Assembly: GCA_963667425.1 (NCBI GenBank)
Contig: OY763407.1
Span: 1,736,001-1,800,000, forward strand
DNA length: 64,000 bases
From: G963667425 sp963667425 [NCBI: bacterium]
GTDB taxonomy: Bacteria; UBP6; UBA1177
Direction of reading: 5' to 3'
The notes beneath the pieces are model-generated. The model had not been told where the DNA came from, did no database searches, and worked only from the letters and a program-made list of their open reading frames with translations. Position numbers and translations under genes: made by a program. Each line of letters starts with the position of its first letter. Position 1 is the first letter of the stretch. This document shows, piece after piece, positions 17,736 through 26,657 of this stretch.

Positions 17736-18826
17736 TTCTCTGTTTTAATTCCAGGATTTTTTGGAGCAGCATCATTAGCTCTGTTTTTCTCTTCAACTAT
17801 CTTTTTCATTTTTCTTGCAACTTCAGGATTCTTAAGCTGCATTTGAGGTCTCTGCATCATCTGAGGACCTTTCTGCTCCTGAACATCTTCAGGAATTTTA
17901 AGATCTAATGAATTAACATTTGCATCATTTAATTTAAAACCGTACTCTTTTTTTATGTTTTCAATTTCGGTTTCAAAAGCGTTCTTTCTAAGGTCGGCTT
18001 TCATTGTTGATTCAATTCTTGCCTTAACATCTTTGAATTCACTTTCAATTTTTGGTTTTACTGCATCAAGTCTTATTATATGCCAACCGAAACTTGTTTT
18101 TACAGGAGCAGAAATATCACCGACATTTTTAAGTGCAAAAGCAGCATCAGAAAATTCTTTTACCATTTTGCCGCCATCTTCTGTTCTTTCAAAAAAGCTG
18201 AGTGTTCCGCCTCTTAATTTTGTTCCTTCATCTTCTGAGTATTTCTTTGCAAGAGCAGCAAAAGCTTCAGGTGTTTTTGCGGCAAGAGCTTCTCTGTAAA
18301 CTGACTGTGCAAGCTTTTCAGCATCTTCTTCAGTTCTGTCTTTACTGGCTTTTATAAGAATATGAGAAGCTTTTATTTTCTCAGGCTGTGTAAATTTCTC
18401 TTTCTTATTATCCTCATAATATTTTTTCATTTCATCTTCTGAAACTTTTATTTTATCTTCAACTTCAATTTTAAGCTTTGTTGAGTAATAATGTCTTGCA
18501 ACCATATTTTTGATTTTTGAAAGAAGAACAGGATCAGATGCAACACCTTCTTTTACAGCTTTTCTTGCAAGAATTTCCGTTTCAAGCATTCTGCTGACAA
18601 GTTCTTTCTTTTTTTCAGGATCCTGATACTGTTTCTTTATATATGGATTAAGCTGACCCAGATATGCTTCAAGATATTTATCTGTTATTTTTAATCCATC
18701 AAATTCTGCAACAACTTTGCCTTGTGCCTCTTCTTTAAAAAGATTAAGTGAATCGTTTTTTTCCTTTACCTGGCATGAAGCAAAAACCATAGCCGAAGCA
18801 ATAACAACGAGCAATGCTCTTTTCAT
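17732..18826 (-). CDS. Parvulin-type peptidyl-prolyl isomerase lipoprotein (PrsA-like)
   Basis: A 364-residue lipoprotein (lipobox VFASC, Cys19) with a SurA-N-like region and a PpiC domain: KASHILIKAS near residue 150, RGGTLSFFER, and FGWHIIRLD near 245. The C-terminus is rich in Met, Gln and Lys (MMQRPQMQLKNP) and may be disordered. As a membrane-tethered foldase upstream of a soluble SurA-like one, it forms a two-gene folding module. Confidence 0.88.
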   Translation of the reverse strand: MKRALLVVIASAMVFASCQVKEKNDSLNLFKEEAQGKVVAEFDGLKITDKYLEAYLGQLNPYIKKQYQDPEKKKELVSRMLETEILARKAVKEGVASDPVLLSKIKNMVARHYYSTKLKIEVEDKIKVSEDEMKKYYEDNKKEKFTQPEKIKASHILIKASKDRTEEDAEKLAQSVYREALAAKTPEAFAALAKKYSEDEGTKLRGGTLSFFERTEDGGKMVKEFSDAAFALKNVGDISAPVKTSFGWHIIRLDAVKPKIESEFKDVKARIESTMKADLRKNAFETEIENIKKEYGFKLNDANVNSLDLKIPEDVQEQKGPQMMQRPQMQLKNPEVARKMKKIVEEKNRANDAAPKNPGIKTEK

Positions 18827-18890
18827 AACTGTTTCTCCTTAAAATTATCTCAACAATAACCAAAACAATAAGTTAACAAACCAAGTGATG

Positions 18891-18918
18891 TTTTTATTTC
18901 ATTTTTTTTTTATGTCAA
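18891..18918 (-). promoter_or_regulatory. Candidate promoter of the parvulin operon
   Basis: Minus-strand TTGACA (18913-18918) and TAAAAA (18891-18896) are 16 bp apart. The TGA inside TTGACA is the stop codon of the exonuclease gene upstream. Confidence 0.35.
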
Positions 18919-19547
18919 GTTATATCTCTGACAACATTTAAAAATGAGGCCTGTTTTGGATTCATTTCCACAATAGAATTAAACTCTTTTACAAAATCTG
19001 GCTGAATTGAGGGTGCATATATATCATTAAGAAGCATATAAAGCTGCGCTGTGACCACACTGTCTGCAAGAGCTCTGTGCATTTCACCTGGAAAATAGAA
19101 TTTAAAAAATTTACCAAGTGTTTCCAATTTAAAGTTGGGAGGAGCTTTATAATTAGATGAATTTTTAAATTTCTGTCTTGAGTTCTTAAGTGTGCAGTAA
19201 TATGAAAACTCTTTTTTTATACCAAGCTCATCAAGTGCAGTTTTTAAAAAGGCACTGTCAAAAGATGTATTATGAGCAACAAGAAGATCATTGCCTACAA
19301 AATCAACAAAAGCAGGGAGAACTTCATCAGCCATTGGCGCATCTGCAAGCATATTTTTATTGATTCCTGTAAGTTCTGTCACAAATGAAGAGATTTCCAT
19401 ATCAGGATTTATCAAAGCCTGAAAAACACCTGTAATATGGTAGCTTCTAAGTTTAATGGCTCCAATTTCTATTATTCTGTCGCCATTTTTACCATAAAGA
19501 CCTGTTGTTTCAAGATCGAATATTACGGATTCTATCTTTTCAAACAT
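18915..19547 (-). CDS. DnaQ/PolC-type 3'-5' exonuclease
   Basis: This 210-residue protein is a stand-alone DEDDh exonuclease like the epsilon subunit of DNA polymerase III. Visible motifs are ExoI (FDLETTG), ExoII (LVAHNTSFDSAFL) and ExoIII (HRALADS) with the general-base His. Length suits a proofreading or repair/RNA-processing exonuclease without a polymerase domain. The start is ATG at 19547; a TTG two codons earlier is less likely. Its TGA stop lies inside the -35 box of the next operon. Confidence 0.88.
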   Translation of the reverse strand: MFEKIESVIFDLETTGLYGKNGDRIIEIGAIKLRSYHITGVFQALINPDMEISSFVTELTGINKNMLADAPMADEVLPAFVDFVGNDLLVAHNTSFDSAFLKTALDELGIKKEFSYYCTLKNSRQKFKNSSNYKAPPNFKLETLGKFFKFYFPGEMHRALADSVVTAQLYMLLNDIYAPSIQPDFVKEFNSIVEMNPKQASFLNVVRDIT

Positions 19548-19636
19548 AAACAACTCTGAAATTTTTATTAAAAATTAAGATGAAGAGCAAATCTAAGATA
19601 CAAATTTTCATTAGAATCCTGAAAAGCAAAAAAAAT

Positions 19637-19712
<76 letters not shown>

Positions 19713-19725
19713 ACCAGCACGAGTG

Positions 19726-19753
19726 AATATACGTAACAGAAATGATATGTCAA
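19726..19753 (-). promoter_or_regulatory. Promoter of tRNA-Phe
   Basis: Minus-strand TTGACA (19748-19753), 16 bp, TATATT (19726-19731), ending 13 bases before the mature tRNA 5' end. Confidence 0.75.
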
Positions 19754-19850
19754 GGAATATAAGTAAAAAAAAATAAAACACTGGAAATATTAAAGAAAAT
19801 TTCCAACAATTTTTATTATTCTTTTTTCACCGAAATATTTTGCAGAGAGT

Positions 19851-21542
19851 TTAATGGAGAGTTTCCATATTTTTAAGATATTTAATTAAAGCATGGTGTA
19901 TATCATCAACTTTAAAAGGTTTGGAAATATAATCGTTCATTCCTGATGAAATACATTTCTCCTTATCCCCATCCATTGCAAATGCTGTGAGAGCAATTAT
20001 TGGAATGTTAGAATATGGTTTGTTGGTACTTCTGATTTTTTTCGTAAGTTCATATCCATCCATCACCGGCATCTGGCAATCCATAAAAATAAGGTCTATT
20101 TTTTTAGTTTCAAGAACTTCCAGTGCTTCCTGTCCATTTTCTGCAACCATAACATTAGGGCAGAAACGCATTACAAGATTTTTAGCGACCAACTGATTTA
20201 TTGCATTATCTTCAACAATTAAAATAGATGCCTTTGGGAATTTAATATCTTTTATTTTTATAAATTCAACTTTATTGAAATTTTCTTTTGGAAGTGAAAG
20301 CGGAACTTCGAAAGTAAACCTTGAACCTGAATGTTCTATTGATTCAAACGTAATTTTTCCCCCCATAAATTTTGCCAGTTCATTTGAAATTGCAAGCCCG
20401 ACACCAATACCGGAATTATTTTTAGTTGTATAATTATCAACCTGAACATATTTATCAAATATTTGATGAACATAACGTTCAGGTATACCGATACCGCTAT
20501 CTTCAATCATTACCTTAAGAATACCGGTATTATCTTTCATGACAAATCCGATATTAAATTTAACAAAACCTTTTTCTGTAAACTTTATGGCATTGCTTAT
20601 TAGATTAATAATTATTTGTCTTACTTTTATTTTATCACCAATAACCATATCTGGAAGTTCTTTTTCCGGAATTGTTATAAAATCAATATTCTTTTTATCT
20701 ACAACTATTTTAAACAGGGCTGTTATTTCATCTATGAAAGGTTTTAAACGAAACAATTTTGCATCAACACTTATCTCACCTGCTTCAATAGTTGAAATAT
20801 CAAGCAATTCCTTAACAATAGACATTAAAACTCTACTGCTTTGTTTTATAGCATTAACATACTGCTGCTGCATTTCATCAAGTTCAGTAAATGATAAAAG
20901 CTCAGCCATTCCAACAATTGCATTCATTGGAGTTCTGATTTCATGACTAAGATTTGACATAAAGGAATGTTTAATAGCATCAGCTTTCTGTTTTTTAGAA
21001 ATTGTATCTCTAAACTCTTCAGTATTGTTTTGAATTGTATCTTCAAGAACATTATTTTCAAGCAGCAGTTTTTCATTAAGTTCCTGAAGTTCTATATTGT
21101 TTTTACTCAATTTTGCCATAGTCTTTGATGCCTTTTTTCTTAAGTTATATTTTTTAACAAGCGTTTCCATCATTTTTGGGAAAGCAAAACTATCCCATGG
21201 CTTTTCAATATAACCATCCAAAGCCATTCTATTCAATAAAACTGGAATATTTTTTGCTTCATCTTTATATGTAAGAATTACTTTTGATGTTTCAGGAAAG
21301 ATTTCATGGACTTTTTCAAGCAGCACATTCCCTTTCATGTCAGGCATCATATAATCAGATATAACAGCTGCTATGTTTGTATTATTTAAGGCACATTCTT
21401 TTATAAATCTAAGAGCTTCCAAAGAGCTATTCATATACATAATTCTGCAGTTTAAAGAGCTGCTTTCACTAAATTCAGACTCCAGACTTGAAAGAATAAA
21501 CTGTTCATCATCAACAAATATTATTAATGGTTTACTTCTCAT
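19851..21542 (-). CDS. Hybrid sensor kinase with two receiver domains (REC-HisKA-HATPase-REC)
   Basis: The 563-residue cytosolic protein has an N-terminal receiver domain (phosphoacceptor D63, in SDYMMPDMKG), a coiled coil (about 135-190), a HisKA domain with H200 (LSHEIRTPMN), a HATPase domain (N-box N317, DSGIGIP, GVGLAIS) and a C-terminal receiver (D488, in FMDCQMPVMDG). It is the last gene of a three-gene signalling operon and overlaps the stand-alone receiver gene by 4 bases. It has no membrane sensor, so its input probably comes through its N-terminal receiver from the operon's kinase. Confidence 0.95.
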   Translation of the reverse strand: MRSKPLIIFVDDEQFILSSLESEFSESSSLNCRIMYMNSSLEALRFIKECALNNTNIAAVISDYMMPDMKGNVLLEKVHEIFPETSKVILTYKDEAKNIPVLLNRMALDGYIEKPWDSFAFPKMMETLVKKYNLRKKASKTMAKLSKNNIELQELNEKLLLENNVLEDTIQNNTEEFRDTISKKQKADAIKHSFMSNLSHEIRTPMNAIVGMAELLSFTELDEMQQQYVNAIKQSSRVLMSIVKELLDISTIEAGEISVDAKLFRLKPFIDEITALFKIVVDKKNIDFITIPEKELPDMVIGDKIKVRQIIINLISNAIKFTEKGFVKFNIGFVMKDNTGILKVMIEDSGIGIPERYVHQIFDKYVQVDNYTTKNNSGIGVGLAISNELAKFMGGKITFESIEHSGSRFTFEVPLSLPKENFNKVEFIKIKDIKFPKASILIVEDNAINQLVAKNLVMRFCPNVMVAENGQEALEVLETKKIDLIFMDCQMPVMDGYELTKKIRSTNKPYSNIPIIALTAFAMDGDKEKCISSGMNDYISKPFKVDDIHHALIKYLKNMETLH

Positions 21543-21952
21543 GGTAATCCCTTCTTTTTATCAAAAGAATCTTCTATAACTTTTATCAGTTCAAGCGAAT
21601 TCCATGGTTTGTACAGACATTTATGCAAGGCTCCCTCTTTTTTTGCCCTCTCTATAGCATAACTGCTTGCCTGACCTGTCAGCATAATTGCTACAATTTT
21701 TTCAATATTTCTGTTACTGCGTTCGATCTGCACAAGCATTTCGTCACCTTTCATACCGGGCATAAGCCAATCTGTAATAATTACAAGTGAAGCAACTTTT
21801 TTTGATTCCAGTTCAGCAATTATTTCAAGCGCATCCTGAGCGCTGTTGGCAAATTCATAATCTACACTTTCTTTAAAATGAGAGACAAGCTGCATCTGAA
21901 GACTTTCCAATATCATTTGCTCATCATCTACACAAAGAAGTACCGGTTTCAT
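21539..21952 (-). CDS. Stand-alone response-regulator receiver protein
   Basis: A single 137-residue receiver domain: acidic pocket CVDDEQ near the N-terminus, phosphoacceptor D61 (ITDWLMPGMKG), Thr in MLTGQ and Lys in LYKPW. There is no output domain, so it works as a phosphate relay or by protein contact. The sequence resembles the N-terminal receiver of the next gene. It overlaps both neighbours by 4 bases, which indicates tight coupling of all three. Confidence 0.92.
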   Translation of the reverse strand: MKPVLLCVDDEQMILESLQMQLVSHFKESVDYEFANSAQDALEIIAELESKKVASLVIITDWLMPGMKGDEMLVQIERSNRNIEKIVAIMLTGQASSYAIERAKKEGALHKCLYKPWNSLELIKVIEDSFDKKKGLP

Positions 21953-23583
21953 AAATTTACCTCCATAGAAGAGTCTGGCTGAATCGGTAAAAAGACTTTA
22001 AAACAAGTCCCTTTGTTTTCACTGCTTTCCAACTCAATTCTTCCATTGTGATTTTTAATTATAGTACGACAAATATCCAACCCGAGACCAGATCCTTCTC
22101 CTCTTTGTTTTGTTGTAAAAAAAGGTTCAAATATTTTATCCTGTATATTAGCAGGAATACCAGGTCCATTGTCAGAAATATTAACCATAACATATTCTTT
22201 GAGTTTTTTTATAAAAATTGAAAGTTCTCCTTTATAATTCATAGCCTGAAGAGAATTAAATATAATATTTGACCATACCTGACTTATTTCATCCGGAATT
22301 CCATCAATATCAGGAACAGCATCATAATCTTTAAATAAATTTACTCCCTGCTTTATTTTGTTTTCATAAAGCAAAAGAACATTTTCTACAGATTCAGCAA
22401 TACTAAAAGGAATTTTTTTTCTCTCACTATCAAAACGGGCATGCTTTTTTAATGCAAAAATCATCTTTGAGCTTCTTTTAGATGCTTCAGATATTACATC
22501 AAGAGAATTAAAAATATTTGCTATAGAAAAAATTAGTTCCACAACAATACGACTATTCTGAAGTTTCAGAATATCTATAAAATCACTATTTTCATGAAGA
22601 CCTGCATTAACTGTCATGTTGGCAATATATGAGGCATTTTCAGGACAAAATTTTGATATATTAATCTCAAATTCTTTTATAAGCCTCCTTTTTTCCTTTG
22701 GCAGAAAAATACTTCTTTTTTTTTCAGTGTTACCTGAAACTTCATTGATGCAGTTTATAAAATTTTGCATGGAAGATTCTTTAATTAAATCAAGGACATT
22801 AAGAAGATTATTTTTTATGTAACAAAGAGAATCACGCATTGTTTTTTCAACAGAAACAATACTTGCTATGGGCGTATTTATTTCATGAGCCATTCCTGCT
22901 ACAAGATTGCCGAGTGTTTCCATTTTTTCAGAAAAAACAAGCCTGGTTTGCATAGCAGACATCTCTTTCATGTTTGATTTTAAAAGAGCAACTTCTGCAG
23001 TTAAAGATTCTATTTTTTCAATATATTCAGATTTAATATCTCTTTGTAAAGTTATCATTTTTTTCTGATATTTAGCAATATTTTTTTCATAAGCTTTTAT
23101 CTCTGTAACATCATGAAGCGTTCCATTTAAATACCTTGAGCTCTTTTTTGTTAAATAAGCGGCAAAAAAGCGAGTTCGTTCTCTGCCTTTAATACGGAAT
23201 TCAAGATACATTTTTTCCCCATTAGGAATACCTTTTAAGAAAAGAGAAGAAAATGCTGAAACATCATCTTCATTCATTTTATCGTAAAGAGTTTTAAGCT
23301 TTAAAGATTTTAAATCGTTATTAACATCTATCATTGTCATAAAACCAGGAGATGCTTTAATTATTTTATGCTTCATATCAAGCATAAAAAATGCAGACAT
23401 TGAATTCTTTTCAAGAACATTAAGTTTATTTTTAAGACAAAACAATTCTTTATAATAAAAAAAAGCCAGCACAAAAGCAGGTAATATAAACAGGAAAAAA
23501 AACAGCAGAAGATTATTATCAATATTTTCAAAACACTTGAAAGAAGAAAAACAAACTTTATCAAGGTAATGAAAAAGTAACAT
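21949..23583 (-). CDS. Membrane sensor histidine kinase with PAS domain
   Basis: This 544-residue kinase has one N-terminal membrane helix (about residues 25-45), a PAS domain (about 60-165), a coiled coil (165-215), an extended HisKA region with H233 (AGMAHEINTPIAS), and a HATPase domain with NSLQAM, DNGPGIP and GSGLGLDICRTI motifs. It is the first gene of the operon. The long insert between the His region and the ATPase domain is typical of the NtrB/ArcB-like 'HEINTP' subgroup. The signal is unknown. Confidence 0.92.
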   Translation of the reverse strand: MLLFHYLDKVCFSSFKCFENIDNNLLLFFFLFILPAFVLAFFYYKELFCLKNKLNVLEKNSMSAFFMLDMKHKIIKASPGFMTMIDVNNDLKSLKLKTLYDKMNEDDVSAFSSLFLKGIPNGEKMYLEFRIKGRERTRFFAAYLTKKSSRYLNGTLHDVTEIKAYEKNIAKYQKKMITLQRDIKSEYIEKIESLTAEVALLKSNMKEMSAMQTRLVFSEKMETLGNLVAGMAHEINTPIASIVSVEKTMRDSLCYIKNNLLNVLDLIKESSMQNFINCINEVSGNTEKKRSIFLPKEKRRLIKEFEINISKFCPENASYIANMTVNAGLHENSDFIDILKLQNSRIVVELIFSIANIFNSLDVISEASKRSSKMIFALKKHARFDSERKKIPFSIAESVENVLLLYENKIKQGVNLFKDYDAVPDIDGIPDEISQVWSNIIFNSLQAMNYKGELSIFIKKLKEYVMVNISDNGPGIPANIQDKIFEPFFTTKQRGEGSGLGLDICRTIIKNHNGRIELESSENKGTCFKVFLPIQPDSSMEVNL

Positions 23584-23757
23584 CTCAGCACCCTAACCAG
23601 CAATCATTTTAATATACTTTAACTTTTTTTTGTTTTTTTTCAAATGATTTTTCAAATATATTTCATTTTTTTTTATGATTGTTATATATTATCCAAGTTT
23701 ACATTAAACAAGAAGCTGTTTTCTAAGCTTTATTATTTAATGCTGAAAAGGTGTCAT

Positions 23758-25380
23758 GTGAATGCTTTCTTTATATATCTTTCTTTTATCTATCTTATTG
23801 TTTTTTATTTATCAATAAATTTCAAAATAGACAATCTAACTATTCCACTCATTTTAATATATGCTTTTTCCATACTTTTTTTTGTATTAAGAAATTCAAA
23901 AAAAAATAAAAAATTCAAAGAAATTGCTCAAAACAGAGAAACAGTTCTGATATATGACATCATAGATTCGGCAAATATAATAATTAATGAACTCCCTGCA
24001 AAAATTCTCATAACAGATTTTTCAGGTTTCATTATATATGCCAATAAAAAAGCCAGAAATTTTCTGGAGTTACAGGATTCAGATCTTTATCACACAAAAA
24101 TAGAGCAAATTTTTCCACCTGAAAGAATCTTTCACATATTAAAAATAATCAATGATTTCAAAAGAGGTTTAATTAATTCATTTAAAGAGGATATTGTTCT
24201 CTATACATTATCAGGAGAACCCTTTAAAGCTTCGTTAGCTGCATCATTAACCTTGGACACTAAAAATCTAAACAGCCACATTATCTTTATGATTGAAAAC
24301 ATTTCAGATAAAAGCAAAGAGGAAGATAAAAAAAGATTTCTATTCAGACTATTTAAAGAAACAGTCAATAAAACCAGAATTAAAACTGTAGTTTTTAATT
24401 CTTCATATCAGATAGAATATATTTCAGATGAGATGTTAAAACTATTTAATTCAAAAAAGGATATGAAAAATATAGACTCTATACTTGATTTAATATCTGA
24501 TAATAAAAAAGAAGAGTTTTTTAGACTTAAAAATAAATCCTTAAAAAATAATAAAAAAAATGTCAATGTAGATGCTTATTTTAAAGAGAATTTTCCAGAC
24601 ACACACTTTGAGATTTCTTTTTTCTCATTTGAAACAGAAAAATACACACTTATAGAAGGTAAAGACAAAGAACGCAATGATGATATAGACTATCTTCTTA
24701 CAGTCAAGCAGAAGAAACACGCTCTTATAAACACTTTAATTAAGCTTACACTTAATTTTTTATCTGAATCTTCTAACGAAAAAAAAGAGGAGTTTTTCAA
24801 TTTAAACAATTCTGTAAAAAATCTGGATAATATGATTACATTTGACAAATTTATAGAAAATATTCAGAACATAGCTTCTCCTGACGAATATAGGGAACAA
24901 TCATTTTTAATAAACCTTTCTCAGGAATTAAAAAATCTTGAGCAGTTTGTTAAAACAATCTTAAGAAATCAGACATCTGTTAATTTTGAGCTTCCTGAAG
25001 ACAACTTCATAATAGAATCAAATATTTCTTCTATCATACCAATTCTGTTCAACGCTATGATTTTTACTTCCGAATCTACAGAAAGCATAAAAAATAATTT
25101 AACGATATCCATAAAATTAATCACTTCTGAAAATAAAGATCGATTTGAAATAATATTAAAAAACAATCTTTTTAATATTATTGAAAAAGAATTTGATGTT
25201 CTTATAAACATGAAAGACAATCATAGCATCGTAAAGAATTTCTTCCCGCTGGAAGTATATATGTCTGAATATGTTAAATACAAAATATTCCTTGAAAGAA
25301 AAGATCATGAACTCTCTCTGGTTTTTTCATTCAAACCTTACAGACGTAGATTCATACAAAATAATATTCCGGTAGAATAA
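23758..25380 (+). CDS. Membrane PAS protein with degenerate kinase-like C-terminus
   Basis: The likely start is GTG 23758, preceded by AAAAGGTG; the upstream part of the open frame has no ribosome site. The 540-residue protein has two hydrophobic segments at the N-terminus, a PAS domain (KILITDFSGFIIYANKKARN), a second PAS-like domain (TVVFNSSYQIEYIS) and a C-terminal region whose 'ISSIIPILFNAMIFTSES' resembles a kinase N-box region, but I see no phosphorylatable His motif and no G-boxes. It lies divergently beside the three-gene kinase operon and could modulate it. This role is inferred. Confidence 0.65.
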   Translation: MNAFFIYLSFIYLIVFYLSINFKIDNLTIPLILIYAFSILFFVLRNSKKNKKFKEIAQNRETVLIYDIIDSANIIINELPAKILITDFSGFIIYANKKARNFLELQDSDLYHTKIEQIFPPERIFHILKIINDFKRGLINSFKEDIVLYTLSGEPFKASLAASLTLDTKNLNSHIIFMIENISDKSKEEDKKRFLFRLFKETVNKTRIKTVVFNSSYQIEYISDEMLKLFNSKKDMKNIDSILDLISDNKKEEFFRLKNKSLKNNKKNVNVDAYFKENFPDTHFEISFFSFETEKYTLIEGKDKERNDDIDYLLTVKQKKHALINTLIKLTLNFLSESSNEKKEEFFNLNNSVKNLDNMITFDKFIENIQNIASPDEYREQSFLINLSQELKNLEQFVKTILRNQTSVNFELPEDNFIIESNISSIIPILFNAMIFTSESTESIKNNLTISIKLITSENKDRFEIILKNNLFNIIEKEFDVLINMKDNHSIVKNFFPLEVYMSEYVKYKIFLERKDHELSLVFSFKPYRRRFIQNNIPVE

Positions 25381-25393
25381 AATATCTATTCAG

Positions 25394-26158
25394 CTAACAA
25401 ATGTCAAAACTATTACCAGTAGAAGGATATATTGAAATAATACCCGTATTTTTCAGTTTTTCATTAAGGGCAAAACCACTGCAATGAAATGGATAAACCT
25501 TTTTTATTTTATAATCCTTCAGTTTTTTTGCAATACTATGGATAGCTTCATCACTCATGCTTTTTGTATGAAAACCGCCGACTACAGAGTCGATTTTAAG
25601 GCCAGAAGAGATCGCTGTTTCAATAATATTAAAAACTCCTGTATGGCTGCATCCTACAAAAAGCGTTTTAGCAACAACAAGAGAAAGTTCATTCATAAAA
25701 TATGGCTTAACAAACTCACTATCTTCATAAAATTCTGTAACACCGCTTGTAGTTATAATTTTACCAAAATCAGTATCACAGATTTCTTTTACACAGAGAT
25801 GTTTTTTTGCAACAGAATCAAGAAAGCTTTTTAAAAATGGTGAATTTATAGATTTCGACCCATTTTTAAGCTTCCTAAAACAATCTTTCCCAAAATCTTC
25901 AGGATAGTATAAAACATCAGCATAAATACTGCTTCCCAATCCACCTGTATGATCATAATGATTATGCGATATAACTACTGCATCAGGCTTTTGTATATCA
26001 ATTCCTATTATCTTTGAATTTTTTAAGAAAAGATCACTTTGTCCGGTATCAAAAAGTATTTTTTTACCATTAGTAAAAATAGCGAGAGAAAGTCCATGTT
26101 CTGCACCTACTCCCGCTATTTCAGTATAATTTGAAGAAAGAACAACAAATTTGTTCAT
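25394..26158 (-). CDS. Metallo-beta-lactamase-fold hydrolase (COG1237 type)
   Basis: A 254-residue cytosolic metallo-hydrolase. The zinc motif HNHYDHTGG, the later CSHTG and the terminal PFHCSG are the signature of the COG1237 group, which includes enzymes called dihydropterin ribofuranosylaminobenzene phosphate synthase-like. The true substrate is unknown. It follows skp with no gap (the skp stop is adjacent to its start) and is the last gene of the lysS-lol-bam-skp operon, a place where lpx genes are found in some relatives. Confidence 0.82.
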   Translation of the reverse strand: MNKFVVLSSNYTEIAGVGAEHGLSLAIFTNGKKILFDTGQSDLFLKNSKIIGIDIQKPDAVVISHNHYDHTGGLGSSIYADVLYYPEDFGKDCFRKLKNGSKSINSPFLKSFLDSVAKKHLCVKEICDTDFGKIITTSGVTEFYEDSEFVKPYFMNELSLVVAKTLFVGCSHTGVFNIIETAISSGLKIDSVVGGFHTKSMSDEAIHSIAKKLKDYKIKKVYPFHCSGFALNEKLKNTGIISIYPSTGNSFDIC

Positions 26159-26647
26159 TTATTTGTTATTGTAAGCCTTTATTACATCAAAAGTAATATC
26201 ATCTTTATCATCAGAATAAAGAAGATTGTCTTTAGGAAGCACCATTGAATAACCTTTTGATTTTGCAATCTTGACAACAATCAGCTTAACTTTGTCAACA
26301 AAGCTTGCCTGAACTGCAAGGTCTTTATTCTGAAGATTTTTCTGATGTTCCTGATACATCTTCTGGAATTCCATAAGTTTTGTCTGATATTCCTGATACA
26401 TAGCTTTTTTAGCTTCTTCTGAAGCCATTGAAAGTTCCTGTTTCATAGAAGCTTCCATTTTTGTAAGTTCCTCTTTTTTGGCATCAATTGCTGTCTGGCT
26501 TTTTTTAAGCATTGATTCCATATTTCCTTTTTCCTTTTTGATTTCATCTACGTTGTCCCAAACTTTTTTCATATCAACAGTAGCGATTTTTTCAGCAAAA
26601 AGAGGCATTGAACAGATAATCATAAGAACAAATAAAAAATTTCTCAT
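26159..26647 (-). CDS. skp: Periplasmic chaperone OmpH/Skp
   Basis: Skp holds unfolded outer-membrane proteins in the periplasm. The 162-residue protein starts at ATG 26647 (GGGAG just upstream), giving signal peptide MRNFLFVLMIICSMPLFA, then KIATVDMKKVW, the usual first strand of Skp, a long charged coiled coil (residues 40-120) and the C-terminal VAKSKGYSMVLPKDNLLYS strand. It sits directly after bamA, the classic order. Confidence 0.92.
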   Translation of the reverse strand: MRNFLFVLMIICSMPLFAEKIATVDMKKVWDNVDEIKKEKGNMESMLKKSQTAIDAKKEELTKMEASMKQELSMASEEAKKAMYQEYQTKLMEFQKMYQEHQKNLQNKDLAVQASFVDKVKLIVVKIAKSKGYSMVLPKDNLLYSDDKDDITFDVIKAYNNK

Positions 26648-26657
26648 GTAAGTCTCC

